A stretch of DNA of 64,000 bases, from the NCBI RefSeq assembly GCF_900167365.1, contig NZ_FUXL01000016.1, positions 1 through 64,000 of the forward strand, given 5' to 3'. The DNA is from Consotaella salsifontis. GTDB taxonomy: Bacteria > Pseudomonadota > Alphaproteobacteria > Rhizobiales > Rhizobiaceae. A model generated the notes under the pieces. It made no database searches. It was given only the letters and a program-made list of their open reading frames with translations, and was not told where the DNA came from. How positions within the stretch are numbered: the stretch's first letter is position 1; each line of letters starts with the position of its first letter. Of this stretch, positions 1-9,084 are shown piece after piece. A program made the translations under genes and the position numbers.

Positions 1-2
1 TC

Positions 3-31
3 CATGCTGGCCTCCGTCTCCAGCCAGCATG
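3..31. repeat. Inverted repeat at the window edge
   Basis: Nine-base arms CATGCTGGC (3-11) and GCCAGCATG (23-31) are perfect reverse complements around an 11-base spacer. No T-run follows on either strand, so it is not an obvious intrinsic terminator. It lies just beyond the end of the small minus-strand ORF at 37-234. It could be a transcript-end hairpin or part of a dispersed palindromic repeat; I saw no second copy in this window. Confidence 0.4.
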
Positions 32-36
32 TTGAA

Positions 37-234
37 TCAGATTGGCGCCTCCGATGGAATCCTCTTCCGATTCTGCCGAACTTCATCCCGCTCTAGGCTG
101 CTGAAGGAAAACACGGCGAAGGAGATCGCCGCCACCGGCGTGCTCAGGCTGGAGCGTATCGTCTCCCGGCGCGCCCGCTCGCTCAGGAAGAGCTGGCGGG
201 CGTGCTCGAGATAGAGGGGCGAGACCGCCCGCAT
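37..234 (-). CDS. Small hypothetical protein, possibly a truncated membrane protein
   Basis: A 65-residue ORF starts 3 bases after the stop of the BCCT transporter gene on the same strand. A plausible Shine-Dalgarno sequence (AAGGA, about 10 bases ahead of the ATG) lies inside the transporter's 3' end. The N-terminal half is charged and helical, followed by one hydrophobic stretch (about residues 31-45), then a polar tail ending abruptly. The family is not recognised. The single incomplete-looking membrane segment suggests either a small anchored protein or a frameshifted remnant of a longer two-helix protein. Coupling to the transporter supports translation of at least the N-terminus. Confidence 0.35.
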   Translation of the reverse strand: MRAVSPLYLEHARQLFLSERARRETIRSSLSTPVAAISFAVFSFSSLERDEVRQNRKRIPSEAPI

Positions 235-237
235 CGA

Positions 238-2232
238 TCACGCGATCCTTCGGGCATGGCGGAAGCGCGCATACCGGTTCAGAAGGTCGTTGATCAGCTG
301 GTCGCTACTATAACCAGTGATGTCGTGCGGCTGATCGCTCTCCGAGCTATGGGCCATCGCGCGATAGTGCTGGCGCTCCTTGTCCTGGGACCGCCGCGTT
401 TCGGCCCAGGCAAAGCTGGGTGCCCTGAAGCCCCTCACGCGGATGGAATAGCGGAAGGAATGCTGCGTCCCATGTGGAATGACGAGGTCGATCCGTTCGT
501 CGGTCAAGCCGACCTCCGGCTGTAGATTGCTCATGCGCATCTGGTCGGCGACAGCTTCGACGGCCGGACGGGCGACATCGGCGAGGAACGTCTCGATCTC
601 CCGCTTCTCATGGAATCGTGTGATGCTCGAAAGCCGCTGTTGCCAGCTGACGCCGCTCGGCGTCTCGGCCGTCGCATCCGCCACCATGGAAAGGTCGATC
701 GCCGCGTCGTGCCCCTCGGTCTGCAACGCGCGCAGCAAGCCGTAGCAGATGAAGACCAAGATGACGGAGAAGGGTAGCGCGCTGGCGATGGCGGCCGTCT
801 GGAGCGCCTGAAGGCCGCCCGCGATCAGCAGCACCGCAGCCACCGCGCCCGAACACACGGCCCAGAACACGCGCTGCCAAACCGGCGGATTCTCCGCTGC
901 GCCCGAGGTGATGATGTCGATGACGAGGGCGCCCGAGTCCGCCGACGTCACGAAGAAGGTGATGACGAGCAGCGTCGCCAAGCCTTGCGTCACCGTAGCG
1001 AGAGGAAGGGAGTTAAGCGTCTCGAACAGGGCAACCGGCAGGTTGTTCTTGACCGTCTCGGCGATCGGCGCGGCGCCGGAGAGATCGAGCGAGATCGCGG
1101 TGTTGCCGAAGACCGTCATCCAGAGGAAGGTGAAAATGACCGGTACGAGAAGCACCCCCATCACGAACTCGCGGATCGTACGCCCACGGGAAATGCGGGC
1201 GATGAACATGCCGACGAAGGGCGACCAGGCGATCCACCAGCCCCAGTAGAACAGAGTCCAAGTGCCGAGCCAGGGATTGGGCTCATAAGCATACATGCGG
1301 AACGTGCGCTGGACGACCGCGCTGAGATAGGCGCCGATGTTCTGAACGAAGGCTTGGAGGAGAAACACTGTCGATCCGGCCACGAGAACGAAGGCGAGCA
1401 GCGCGACGGCGAGGATGATGTTGATTTCCGAAAGCCGCTTCACACCCTTGTCGAGGCCGAGGACCACGGACAACGTCGCCATGCCGGTGATGACAGTGAT
1501 GAGGATCAACTGAAGCACGATGCTCGGCTCCAGGCCGAACAGGTAATTGAAGCCGGCGTTCACCTGGAGAACGCCGAGGCCGAGCGAGGTCGCGACGCCG
1601 AACATCGTTCCGAGGACGGCGAAGATATCGATCGCGTGGCCGATCGGCCCGTAGATGCGTTTGCCGATCAGAGGGTAAAGCGCGGAACGAATGGTGAGGG
1701 GCAGCCCCCTCCGAAACGCGAAATATGCCAGGGCGAGACCGACCACCACATAGATGGCCCAGGCATGAAGGCCCCAGTGGAAAAAGGTGAGAACCATGGC
1801 CTGGCGCGCGGAGGCGATCGTCGAACCCGGCCCGAGCGGCGGCTCCGCGTAGTGCTGAATCGGCTCGGCGACACCAAAGAAGATGATGCCGATGCCCATG
1901 CCCGCGCTGAAGAGCATCGCGAACCAGGAAATGTAGCTGTACTCGGGTTCGCTCTCGTCAGGACCGAGTTTCACATCGCCGTACCGGCTGAGCATGAGGA
2001 ACAGGACGAAGACCAGAAAGCCCGCGACCGCGACGATATAAAACCAGCCGAAGTCCTGGACGATCATCGCCTGGACGCTGCCGAACAGCTCACCGGTCTG
2101 CTTCGAGAATAAAGCGCCAAGCAGAGCGAAGGCGAGGGTTAGGCCGGCCGAGACATAAAAGACCGGCGGATTGATCTCCATATACCTCTTTCGAGTGGAG
2201 ATGGTGATTTCCTCTGGTGTCGCGTCACTCAT
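238..2232 (-). CDS. betT: BCCT-family choline/betaine transporter, BetT type
   Basis: A 664-residue inner-membrane transporter of the betaine/choline/carnitine family, which imports quaternary ammonium osmolytes with cations or protons. About twelve hydrophobic helices are visible. The family signature, a Trp-Thr-Leu followed by Phe-Tyr-Trp-Gly-Trp-Trp, sits near residue 325, and the glycine-rich GMGIGI segment precedes the first substrate-binding region near residue 112. A soluble tail of about 150 residues follows the last helix and ends in a GYSSDQLINDLL-like stretch resembling the osmosensing C-terminus of Escherichia coli BetT rather than the short tail of OpuD. No choline oxidation genes (betA, betB, betI) are adjacent. 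Choline versus glycine betaine as substrate cannot be decided. Choline uptake would fit the pcs gene at 14.6 kb, which consumes choline. Confidence 0.9.
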   Translation of the reverse strand: MSDATPEEITISTRKRYMEINPPVFYVSAGLTLAFALLGALFSKQTGELFGSVQAMIVQDFGWFYIVAVAGFLVFVLFLMLSRYGDVKLGPDESEPEYSYISWFAMLFSAGMGIGIIFFGVAEPIQHYAEPPLGPGSTIASARQAMVLTFFHWGLHAWAIYVVVGLALAYFAFRRGLPLTIRSALYPLIGKRIYGPIGHAIDIFAVLGTMFGVATSLGLGVLQVNAGFNYLFGLEPSIVLQLILITVITGMATLSVVLGLDKGVKRLSEINIILAVALLAFVLVAGSTVFLLQAFVQNIGAYLSAVVQRTFRMYAYEPNPWLGTWTLFYWGWWIAWSPFVGMFIARISRGRTIREFVMGVLLVPVIFTFLWMTVFGNTAISLDLSGAAPIAETVKNNLPVALFETLNSLPLATVTQGLATLLVITFFVTSADSGALVIDIITSGAAENPPVWQRVFWAVCSGAVAAVLLIAGGLQALQTAAIASALPFSVILVFICYGLLRALQTEGHDAAIDLSMVADATAETPSGVSWQQRLSSITRFHEKREIETFLADVARPAVEAVADQMRMSNLQPEVGLTDERIDLVIPHGTQHSFRYSIRVRGFRAPSFAWAETRRSQDKERQHYRAMAHSSESDQPHDITGYSSDQLINDLLNRYARFRHARRIA

Positions 2233-2567
2233 ACGCCCTGCGGTTTCCTTCGTCGTCTCGTGAAGTTATTTCGGTTGAACGGAGACCGCCTCCGCTTGTT
2301 GCCATTTGGATTGGCGGCTTATGATAATGTCTGCGGATCGTCCACCCCGCGCCGCTGGATTTGGACCAAAAGCCGCGCAACGCCGGTGGGCCGGGTTTCC
2401 TTCGAGGCGTCATCGCGAGAGCCGCGCGAACGCTGTTTCGCCTGCCATGTTCAACGTTTTAGGCTGCTATCCGCCGAGGGGTAGGCGGCAAGGCGAGATT
2501 CAGGAAGCCGTGGAAACAAATGCCGCACGGCGGGTTGTTCACAAACAACCTCTCGAACAGCTCGGTG
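2233..2567. other. Divergent intergenic region between betT and the DUF4126 gene
   Basis: About 335 bases separate the transporter (minus strand) from the next plus-strand gene. The only promoter-like element I see is TTGCCA at 2299-2304 and GATAAT at 2323-2328, 18 bases apart on the plus strand. It would leave a long leader of over 200 bases for the DUF4126 gene, so the assignment is weak. Several short ORFs cross the region but none shows family resemblance or a convincing ribosome binding site. Confidence 0.3.
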
Positions 2568-3032
2568 ATGGCTATGCTTCGTTCTATCCTCATGGGCATT
2601 GTCGCCGGTCAGCGCTCCATGACACCGCTTGCCGTCGTCGCAGAGGCGGCGCGGCTTGGAACATTACCGGATGATGCGCCGATGCGTGGGGCCCTGGCCC
2701 ACCCCGCCGCCGGCATCGCAGCGGCGGCGCTCGCCACGGGTGAAATGGCCGGCGACAAGCTGCCGTCTGCGCCGGATCGGGTCATCCTACCGGGGCTTCT
2801 CGCCCGGATCGCGACGGCGGCATTTGCGGGGGCGGTTCTCGCGCCAAGGCATGAGCGGAAAACCGCTGCCGTGCTGACGGCGGCGACCGCTATTGCCGCT
2901 TCTTATGTCGGATTTTCGCTGCGTGTGCGTGCGATGCGGCGCTATGGCCAAGTTTCGACCGGCTTGGTCGAGGACGCAATGGTTCTCGCCTGCGGCTATT
3001 TCATTGCCAAGGCTGATCCTCGTTCCCGCTGA
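2568..3032 (+). CDS. DUF4126-like small membrane protein
   Basis: A 154-residue hydrophobic protein. It opens with a helix containing GIVAGQRSMTPLA, typical of DUF4126 proteins, and continues with further glycine/alanine-rich helices (about residues 40-60, 75-95 and 105-120). The function of the family is not established; it is an integral inner-membrane protein. The ATG at 2568 was chosen because the family starts close to the first helix. An ATG at 2574 and a longer in-frame ATG at 2520 are alternatives, and none has a strong ribosome binding site. It converges on recG, leaving 19 bases between the stops. Confidence 0.7.
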   Translation: MAMLRSILMGIVAGQRSMTPLAVVAEAARLGTLPDDAPMRGALAHPAAGIAAAALATGEMAGDKLPSAPDRVILPGLLARIATAAFAGAVLAPRHERKTAAVLTAATAIAASYVGFSLRVRAMRRYGQVSTGLVEDAMVLACGYFIAKADPRSR

Positions 3033-3051
3033 CGCGGCCGCTCTTTCCGCC

Positions 3052-5160
3052 TCAGCCCGAGCGCAGGAGGCGCACAGCCTCATCGCGGCCGAACAAATAG
3101 AGCAGGGTGCGCAGTGCTTCGCCTCGCGGTGTCTTGAGGTCCGGGTCGCGGGCGAGCACCATTCGCGCATCGTCGCGGGCGATCTCCAGCAGATCAGCAT
3201 GGTGATCGATGCGCGCGACGCGAAAGCCGGGTATGCCTGATTGCTTGGTGCCGAGAAGGTCGCCTTCGCCGCGAAGCTTCAAATCCTCTTCGGCAATACG
3301 AAAGCCATCCTCCGTCTCTCGCATGACGGCGATCCGGGCTTTCGCCACCTCGCCAAGCGGCGTCCGATAGAGGAGGACGCACGACGATGCCTTTTCGCCG
3401 CGCCCCACGCGTCCGCGCAACTGGTGCAGCTGCGCAAGCCCGAAGCGCTCGGCGTGCTCGATGACGATGATCGAGGCGTCGGGCACGTCCACGCCGACCT
3501 CGATGACCGTCGTCGCGACGATGAGGCGCGTTTCGCCCGCCTTGAAGGCGGACATGGCGGCGTCCTTCTCCTCGCCGCTCATGCGCCCGTGAACGAGGCC
3601 GACCTGTGGACCGAAAGCGCCCTCAAGGTCGGCGAAGCGGTTTTCTGCCGCGGTCAGATCCGACTTTTCAGACTCTTCCACCAAGGGGCAGATCCAATAG
3701 GCTTTTTCGCCATTGGAGAGGGCCGCGCCGATGCGCCCGACGATCTCGCCGATGCGGCTATCCGGCACGGCGACTGTCGTCACCGGCTTCCTTCCCGGCG
3801 GCTTGCCGTGGAGCCTCGAAACTTCCATGTCGCCGAAGGCAGCCAACACGAGCGTGCGCGGGATCGGCGTCGCCGTCATCACCAGGAGGTCGGGCGCCCG
3901 TCCTTTTCTCGACAGTGCCAGACGCTGGTGAACGCCGAAGCGATGCTGCTCGTCCACCACCACCAGCGCGAGGTCGCGATAGGAAACGTCGTCTTGGAAG
4001 AGCGCATGCGTGCCGACGACGATGTCGATCTCGCCCGCTTCCAGCGCGGCCAGCTTTTCCGCGCGCGCCCTGCCGCTGTCCCGTCCGGTCAGCAGGGCGA
4101 GGCGCAGACCGACCGCCGCGCAGAGCGGCTCCAGCGTCGCGGCGTGCTGCCGGGCGAGAATCTCGGTCGGTGCGAGAAGCGCAGACTGGGCGCCGCTCTC
4201 GGCCGCCGCGGCCATGGCGAAAAGCGCCACCATCGTCTTGCCCGACCCCACATCGCCTTGAAGAAGCCGCAGCATCCGGTCGGGTGCGGCCATGTCCTCG
4301 GCGATCTCGGCGATCGCTGTCTTCTGGGCCTCGGTGAGTGAGAAAGGCAGCGCGGCGCGAATCTTGCGCGGCAGCCTGCCGTCGCCGACGAGGCTGCGCC
4401 CGCGCGCCTTGGTCATGCGCTGACGCGAGAGGGCGAGCGCGAGCTGGCCCGCCAGGAATTCGTCATAGGCGAGGCGGCGCCACGTAGCGCTTTCGGGCTG
4501 GGCCGCTTGCGGATCTGTGGGATGGTGAAGGCGCGCCAGTGCCTCTCCGAACGGCGGCAGCTTGTGGCGGGCGACGACGCTTTGGTCGATCCACTCGTCA
4601 AGCTCGGGGAGGCGGGACAGGGCAGAGAGGATCGCCTTGCGAAGGACTTTTGGCGAGAGGCCGGCGGTCATGGGATAGACGGGCTCGACCAGAGGCATGG
4701 TTTCCGCCTCGGCCAGCCGGCAGACGAAATCCGGATGAACCATCTGCGGTCGGCCGTTGAACCATTCGATCCGGCCGGAAACGAGCATCGTCTCGCCCTC
4801 CGGCAGCAACTTTTCGAGCCACTGCCGCTCCCCGCGGAAATAGACGAGAGCGAGTTCTCCGGTCTCATCGTCGGCGAAGACGCGGTAGGGCGCGCCCTTG
4901 GCGCCGCGCGCCGGCGGCGCATGACGGTCGATCCGCACCGTCAAGGTGACGATGGCCCCTTCCGGCGCGGTGGCGATCTCGGCGCGCTGGCGGCGGTCGA
5001 TAACGCCCGACGGCAGGTGGAACAGGAGGTCGCGCACGCGCGGCTCCGCGATATCGCCCGATGGCGGCAGCAGCGTCTTCAAGAGCGCGGCAAGGCGCGG
5101 ACCGACGCCCTCAAGCGCGGTGACGGGAGCGAACAGCTGGTCGAGGATCGTCGGACGCAT
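3052..5160 (-). CDS. recG: ATP-dependent DNA helicase RecG
   Basis: A 702-residue superfamily-2 helicase that remodels stalled replication forks and branch-migrates Holliday junctions. An N-terminal wedge/OB region occupies about residues 1-250. The Walker A motif GDVGSGKT is near residue 303, the DEQHRFGVHQR box near residue 403 and the TATPIPRTL motif III near residue 435, followed by the second helicase lobe with its QLRGRVGRG motif VI. Length is close to the usual 690-700. The frame is open upstream to 5514, but the extra residues are low-complexity and antisense to sdhE, so the ATG at 5160 (MRPTILDQLF) is the supported start. The gene is divergent from sdhE-mfd, so two repair helicases share this intergenic region. 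Confidence 0.96.
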   Translation of the reverse strand: MRPTILDQLFAPVTALEGVGPRLAALLKTLLPPSGDIAEPRVRDLLFHLPSGVIDRRQRAEIATAPEGAIVTLTVRIDRHAPPARGAKGAPYRVFADDETGELALVYFRGERQWLEKLLPEGETMLVSGRIEWFNGRPQMVHPDFVCRLAEAETMPLVEPVYPMTAGLSPKVLRKAILSALSRLPELDEWIDQSVVARHKLPPFGEALARLHHPTDPQAAQPESATWRRLAYDEFLAGQLALALSRQRMTKARGRSLVGDGRLPRKIRAALPFSLTEAQKTAIAEIAEDMAAPDRMLRLLQGDVGSGKTMVALFAMAAAAESGAQSALLAPTEILARQHAATLEPLCAAVGLRLALLTGRDSGRARAEKLAALEAGEIDIVVGTHALFQDDVSYRDLALVVVDEQHRFGVHQRLALSRKGRAPDLLVMTATPIPRTLVLAAFGDMEVSRLHGKPPGRKPVTTVAVPDSRIGEIVGRIGAALSNGEKAYWICPLVEESEKSDLTAAENRFADLEGAFGPQVGLVHGRMSGEEKDAAMSAFKAGETRLIVATTVIEVGVDVPDASIIVIEHAERFGLAQLHQLRGRVGRGEKASSCVLLYRTPLGEVAKARIAVMRETEDGFRIAEEDLKLRGEGDLLGTKQSGIPGFRVARIDHHADLLEIARDDARMVLARDPDLKTPRGEALRTLLYLFGRDEAVRLLRSG

Positions 5161-5198
5161 GGGCGCGAGGTTTACCCCTCCTGCGGCCATAGACAAGG

Positions 5199-5227
5199 CT
5201 GACAGGCGCGATCGTGCCCTATATAGA
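5199..5227 (+). promoter_or_regulatory. Candidate sigma-70 promoter for sdhE-mfd
   Basis: CTGACA at 5199-5204 and TATAGA at 5222-5227 are separated by 17 bases, a good match to the housekeeping consensus spacing. Transcription would start near 5234 and give a leader of about 20 bases ahead of the sdhE ATG at 5255. It is read by eye. Confidence 0.45.
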
Positions 5228-5254
5228 GGCGTCATTTCTAAAAAAGAGACGATC

Positions 5255-5551
5255 ATGACTGGCACAGAGCGCTCTTCGGGCAACCTCGACATTCGCCGGC
5301 GCAAGGCGTTGTTCCGCTCCTGGCATCGCGGCACCCGCGAGATGGATCTTGTGCTCGGCCGCTTTGCCGACGCTGAGCTCGAGGTGCTGAGCGACGATGA
5401 ACTCACCCAGTACGAAGAACTGATGGAGCACCCCGACGTTACGCTGTTCTCCTGGCTCGCCCAGGACGCGCCGGCGCCGAAAGAGGTCGAAACTCCCGTC
5501 TTCAAACGCATCAAGGCCTTCTACGCCACGGGGCGCGCGGTCGAACGATGA
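5255..5551 (+). CDS. sdhE: FAD assembly factor SdhE (succinate dehydrogenase flavinylation)
   Basis: A 98-residue cytoplasmic protein of the SdhE/Sdh5 family, which promotes covalent attachment of FAD to the flavoprotein subunit of succinate dehydrogenase. The hallmark RGxxExD segment is present as RGTREMD at about residues 25-31, and the central acidic helix region (LSDDELTQYEELM) is typical. Length fits the family (80-100). The ATG at 5255 was chosen because upstream sequence in frame is antisense to recG. The stop overlaps the mfd start as ATGA, so the two genes are translationally coupled. No sdhCDAB genes occur in the window. Confidence 0.93.
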   Translation: MTGTERSSGNLDIRRRKALFRSWHRGTREMDLVLGRFADAELEVLSDDELTQYEELMEHPDVTLFSWLAQDAPAPKEVETPVFKRIKAFYATGRAVER

Positions 5552-8500
5552 CGTTACCCGCCAAGCTCTCCCAAACGCTGCAGCGGGGTGAAGGTGTTCG
5601 CATCGGCAATGTCGCCGATGGATATGACGCCTTCCTTCTCGCCGAGATCGCCAGACTGGTCGGGGAAAAGCCCGTCGTCTTCGTCATGCGCGACGGCAGC
5701 AGGCTGGGCGAGCTGGAGGATTCGCTGCGTTTCGTGGCGCCGGAGCTGCCGGTTCTGGCGATGCCGGCCTGGGACTGTCTGCCCTACGACCGCGTCGGGC
5801 CGTCTTCCGAGGCGGCCGCGCGCCGGCTCTCGGCCATGGCGGCGCTCGGCGCGCTGAAGCGCGATCCGCACCGCGCCATCGTGCTGACCACCGCCAACGC
5901 TCTCATCCAGAAGATGCCGCCGCTGGCGGAACTCCAGGAGGAGTCGATCGCCGCGCGCGCTGGCAACCGTATTCCAATGGATTCGATTGTCGCAGTGCTC
6001 CAGCGCGGTGGGTTCGAGCGCGTGGCGACGGTTCGCGAGCGTGGCGAATATGCCGTTCGCGGCGGCATCCTGGACCTGTTCGCGCCGGGTTCCGAGGAGC
6101 CGGTGCGCCTCGACTTCTTCGGCGACACGGTGGAGTCGATCCGTGCGTTCGATCCGGCAAGCCAGCGCACCACGGGCCAACGCAAGAGCTTTGAGCTCAC
6201 GCCGGTCAGTGAGGTCACGCTCAAGGACGAGACCATCAGCCGCTTCCGCTCCAACTATGTGAAGCGGTTCGGCGCGCCCGATCGGGCCGACGCGCTCTAT
6301 ACCTCCATCAGCGAGGGCCGGCGCTTCGCCGGAATGGAACACTGGCTGCCGCTGTTCTACGAGCGGCTGGAAACCCTGTTCGACTACACCGTCGGTTTCC
6401 CGCTGGTGCTGGATCACCTCGTCGTCGAGGCTGTCGGGGAGCGGCGCAAGGCGATCGAGGATCATTACGAGGCGCGCAGGCGCAGTGTCGGCGAGGCGAG
6501 CGCCGAGGCGGTGCCGTATCACCCGGTGGAGCCGGACGCGCTCTATCTTTCGGAAGACGAGCTGCGCGGCGGCCTTGCTATCACCGATCCGATTCGGCTC
6601 TCGGCCTATGCGATCACCGACGCCGGGAGTAGCGGGGTCTATAACCTTGACGTCGCGCGCGGACGGAATTTCGCCGGAGAGCGCTCCGCCGGAGACGTCA
6701 ACGTCTTCGAAGTCGCCGTCGATCATCTCTCGCGCCTGCGGGCCGCAGGCAAGCGCGTCGTCTTGGCGGCGTGGTCGGAGGGCTCGCGCGACCGACTCTG
6801 TCAGGTGATGGTGGAGCATGGCCTCGGCGGGCTTCAGACCGTCGAGAGCCTGGACGAGGCGCGCAAGCTCGAAAAGAGCCTGATCGCGGCCGCGATCCTC
6901 GGTATTGAGTCCGGGTTTGAGGCCGACGATCTGGTCGTCGTCGGAGAGCAGGACATTCTCGGCGACCGCCTCGTGCGGCGGGGGCGGCGCAAGAAGCGCG
7001 GCGCCGACTTCATCTCTGAGGTCACGGGCCTCAACGAAGGCGACATCGTCGTCCATGTCGATCACGGCATCGGGCGCTTCGTCGGCTTGAAGACGATCGA
7101 GGCGGCGGGCGCGCCGCGCGATTGTCTGGAACTTCATTACGCCGGCGACGATCGTCTTTTCCTGCCAGTCGAGAACATCGAGCTTCTGTCACGCTACGGC
7201 GGCGAGGGCTCGGAGACCGTGCTCGACAAGCTCGGCGGCGGTGCGTGGCAGGCCAGGAAAGCCAAGCTCAAGAAGAAGCTTCTAGACATGGCCGCGGGGC
7301 TCATTCGTCTTGCTGCCCAGCGCCTGACACGCGGCGCGCCGAAGCTGACGCCGCCCGAAGGGTTGTGGGGAGAATTCGCCGCGCGCTTCCCCTACGAGGA
7401 GACGGAGGATCAGCTTTCGGCCATCGACGCGATCGTCGACGACCTCGGCGAGGGGCGGCCAATGGATCGCCTCATCTGCGGCGATGTCGGCTTCGGCAAG
7501 ACGGAAGTGGCGCTCCGGGCCGCCTTCGTCGCCGCGATGAACGGCCTTCAGGTGGCCGTGGTGGTGCCGACGACGCTGCTCGCTCGTCAGCACTACAAGA
7601 CCTTCGCCAACCGGTTTCGCGATCTTCCGCTCAACATCGCCCAGGCGTCGCGGCTCGTCACGCCCAAGGAGCTGACGGCGACCAGGAAGGGAATCAAGGA
7701 AGGCCTCGTCGATATCGCCGTCGGCACGCACGCGCTTTTGGGCAAGGGCGTCGAGTTCAAAAACCTCGGGCTCCTCATCATCGACGAGGAGCAGCATTTC
7801 GGCGTCAAGCACAAGGAGCGGCTCAAGGAACTGAAGTCGGACGTTCATGTGCTGACGCTTTCCGCGACGCCGATCCCGCGCACGCTTCAGCTCGCCCTGA
7901 CGGGTGTCAGGGAGCTGTCGCTGATCACCACGCCGCCCGTCGACCGAATGGCGGTGCGAACCTTCGTCGCGCCCTTCGATCCGCTGGTGGTGCGAGAAAC
8001 GCTTCTGCGCGAGCGCTATCGTGGCGGCCAAAGCTTCTACGTCGTCCCGCGCATCAGCGATCTTTCCGGCATCAAGGATTTTCTGGACGAGCACGTGCCG
8101 GAGCTGAAGGTCGCGGTGGCGCACGGTCAGATGCCGCCGGGCGAGCTCGACGACGTCATGAACGCCTTTTACGAGGGCCAGTACGACGTGCTTCTGTCGA
8201 CGACGATCGTCGAATCGGGGCTCGACATTCCGTCCGCCAACACGATGATCGTCCACCGCGCCGACATGTTCGGCCTCGCCCAGCTCTATCAGCTGCGCGG
8301 GCGCGTCGGCCGATCGAAGCAGCGGGCCTATGCGCTGCTCACGATCCCGGCGAACAAGACGCCGACGGCGGGCGCCGATCGACGCCTCAAGGTGCTCCAG
8401 TCGCTGGAAACGCTCGGCGCGGGCTTCCAGCTCGCCAGCCACGATCTCGACCAGCGCGGAGCGGGAAACCTGCTCGGCGAGGAACAGAGCGGCCACATCA

Positions 8501-9054
8501 AAGAGGTCGGCTTCGAGCTCTACCAGCAGATGCTGGAGGAGGCGGTCGCCGAGATGAAGGGCGAGCCGGCGGAGATGGACGGCCAGTGGTCGCCGCAAAT
8601 CAATGTCGGCACGGCGGTTATGATTCCCGAGGACTATGTGCCCGATCTGCCGCTGCGCATGGGGCTTTACCGCCGCTTGGCCGAGCTGAAGGAACCGCGC
8701 GAAATCGACGGTTTTGGTGCCGAGCTTATCGACCGGTTCGGTCCGCTGCCGACGGAGGTGGACCATCTCCTGAAGGTCGTCTTCATCAAGGCGCTGTGCC
8801 GCAAGGCCAACATCGAGAAGCTCGACGCGGGGCCGAAGGGCGTCGTCATCCAGTTCCGCGAGCGCCAGTTCGCCAATCCGGCCGCCCTGGTGCGCTACAT
8901 CGGCGAGCAGGGCGTTCTGGCCAAGATCCGGCCCGATCAGTCGATCGTGCTTCAGCGCGATTGGCCGACGGCGGAGAAGCGGCTCAACGGTGCTGCGGTG
9001 ATCGCCACGCAGCTCGCCAAGTTCGCGGCGGAGGCGGAGAAGGCGGCGGCGTGA
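5548..9054 (+). CDS. mfd: Transcription-repair coupling factor Mfd
   Basis: A 1168-residue ATP-dependent translocase that removes RNA polymerase stalled at DNA lesions and recruits UvrA. The N-terminal UvrB-like region covers about residues 1-350. A CarD/RNA-polymerase-interacting domain (GDIVVHVDHGIGRF) lies near residues 495-560. RecG-like helicase motifs follow: Walker A GDVGFGKT near 646, DEEQHFG near 745, TLSATPIPRT near 770 and QLRGRVGRS near 915. A C-terminal TRCF domain ends the protein. Length matches the family (about 1150). The ATG overlaps the sdhE stop by four bases. Confidence 0.97.
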   Translation: MTLPAKLSQTLQRGEGVRIGNVADGYDAFLLAEIARLVGEKPVVFVMRDGSRLGELEDSLRFVAPELPVLAMPAWDCLPYDRVGPSSEAAARRLSAMAALGALKRDPHRAIVLTTANALIQKMPPLAELQEESIAARAGNRIPMDSIVAVLQRGGFERVATVRERGEYAVRGGILDLFAPGSEEPVRLDFFGDTVESIRAFDPASQRTTGQRKSFELTPVSEVTLKDETISRFRSNYVKRFGAPDRADALYTSISEGRRFAGMEHWLPLFYERLETLFDYTVGFPLVLDHLVVEAVGERRKAIEDHYEARRRSVGEASAEAVPYHPVEPDALYLSEDELRGGLAITDPIRLSAYAITDAGSSGVYNLDVARGRNFAGERSAGDVNVFEVAVDHLSRLRAAGKRVVLAAWSEGSRDRLCQVMVEHGLGGLQTVESLDEARKLEKSLIAAAILGIESGFEADDLVVVGEQDILGDRLVRRGRRKKRGADFISEVTGLNEGDIVVHVDHGIGRFVGLKTIEAAGAPRDCLELHYAGDDRLFLPVENIELLSRYGGEGSETVLDKLGGGAWQARKAKLKKKLLDMAAGLIRLAAQRLTRGAPKLTPPEGLWGEFAARFPYEETEDQLSAIDAIVDDLGEGRPMDRLICGDVGFGKTEVALRAAFVAAMNGLQVAVVVPTTLLARQHYKTFANRFRDLPLNIAQASRLVTPKELTATRKGIKEGLVDIAVGTHALLGKGVEFKNLGLLIIDEEQHFGVKHKERLKELKSDVHVLTLSATPIPRTLQLALTGVRELSLITTPPVDRMAVRTFVAPFDPLVVRETLLRERYRGGQSFYVVPRISDLSGIKDFLDEHVPELKVAVAHGQMPPGELDDVMNAFYEGQYDVLLSTTIVESGLDIPSANTMIVHRADMFGLAQLYQLRGRVGRSKQRAYALLTIPANKTPTAGADRRLKVLQSLETLGAGFQLASHDLDQRGAGNLLGEEQSGHIKEVGFELYQQMLEEAVAEMKGEPAEMDGQWSPQINVGTAVMIPEDYVPDLPLRMGLYRRLAELKEPREIDGFGAELIDRFGPLPTEVDHLLKVVFIKALCRKANIEKLDAGPKGVVIQFRERQFANPAALVRYIGEQGVLAKIRPDQSIVLQRDWPTAEKRLNGAAVIATQLAKFAAEAEKAAA

Positions 9055-9084
9055 GCGCCACCGCCTGGAGTAGGGCGCGGGAGA

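Noticed and set aside
5161-5514. N-terminal extension of RecG
   Set aside because: The open frame continues 118 codons upstream but is antisense to sdhE and serine-rich; family members start at the MRPTILDQLF position.
5554-7137. A 527-residue minus-strand open frame inside mfd
   Set aside because: Composition is Arg/Ala/Asp-rich without motifs and it lies wholly within a well-supported gene.
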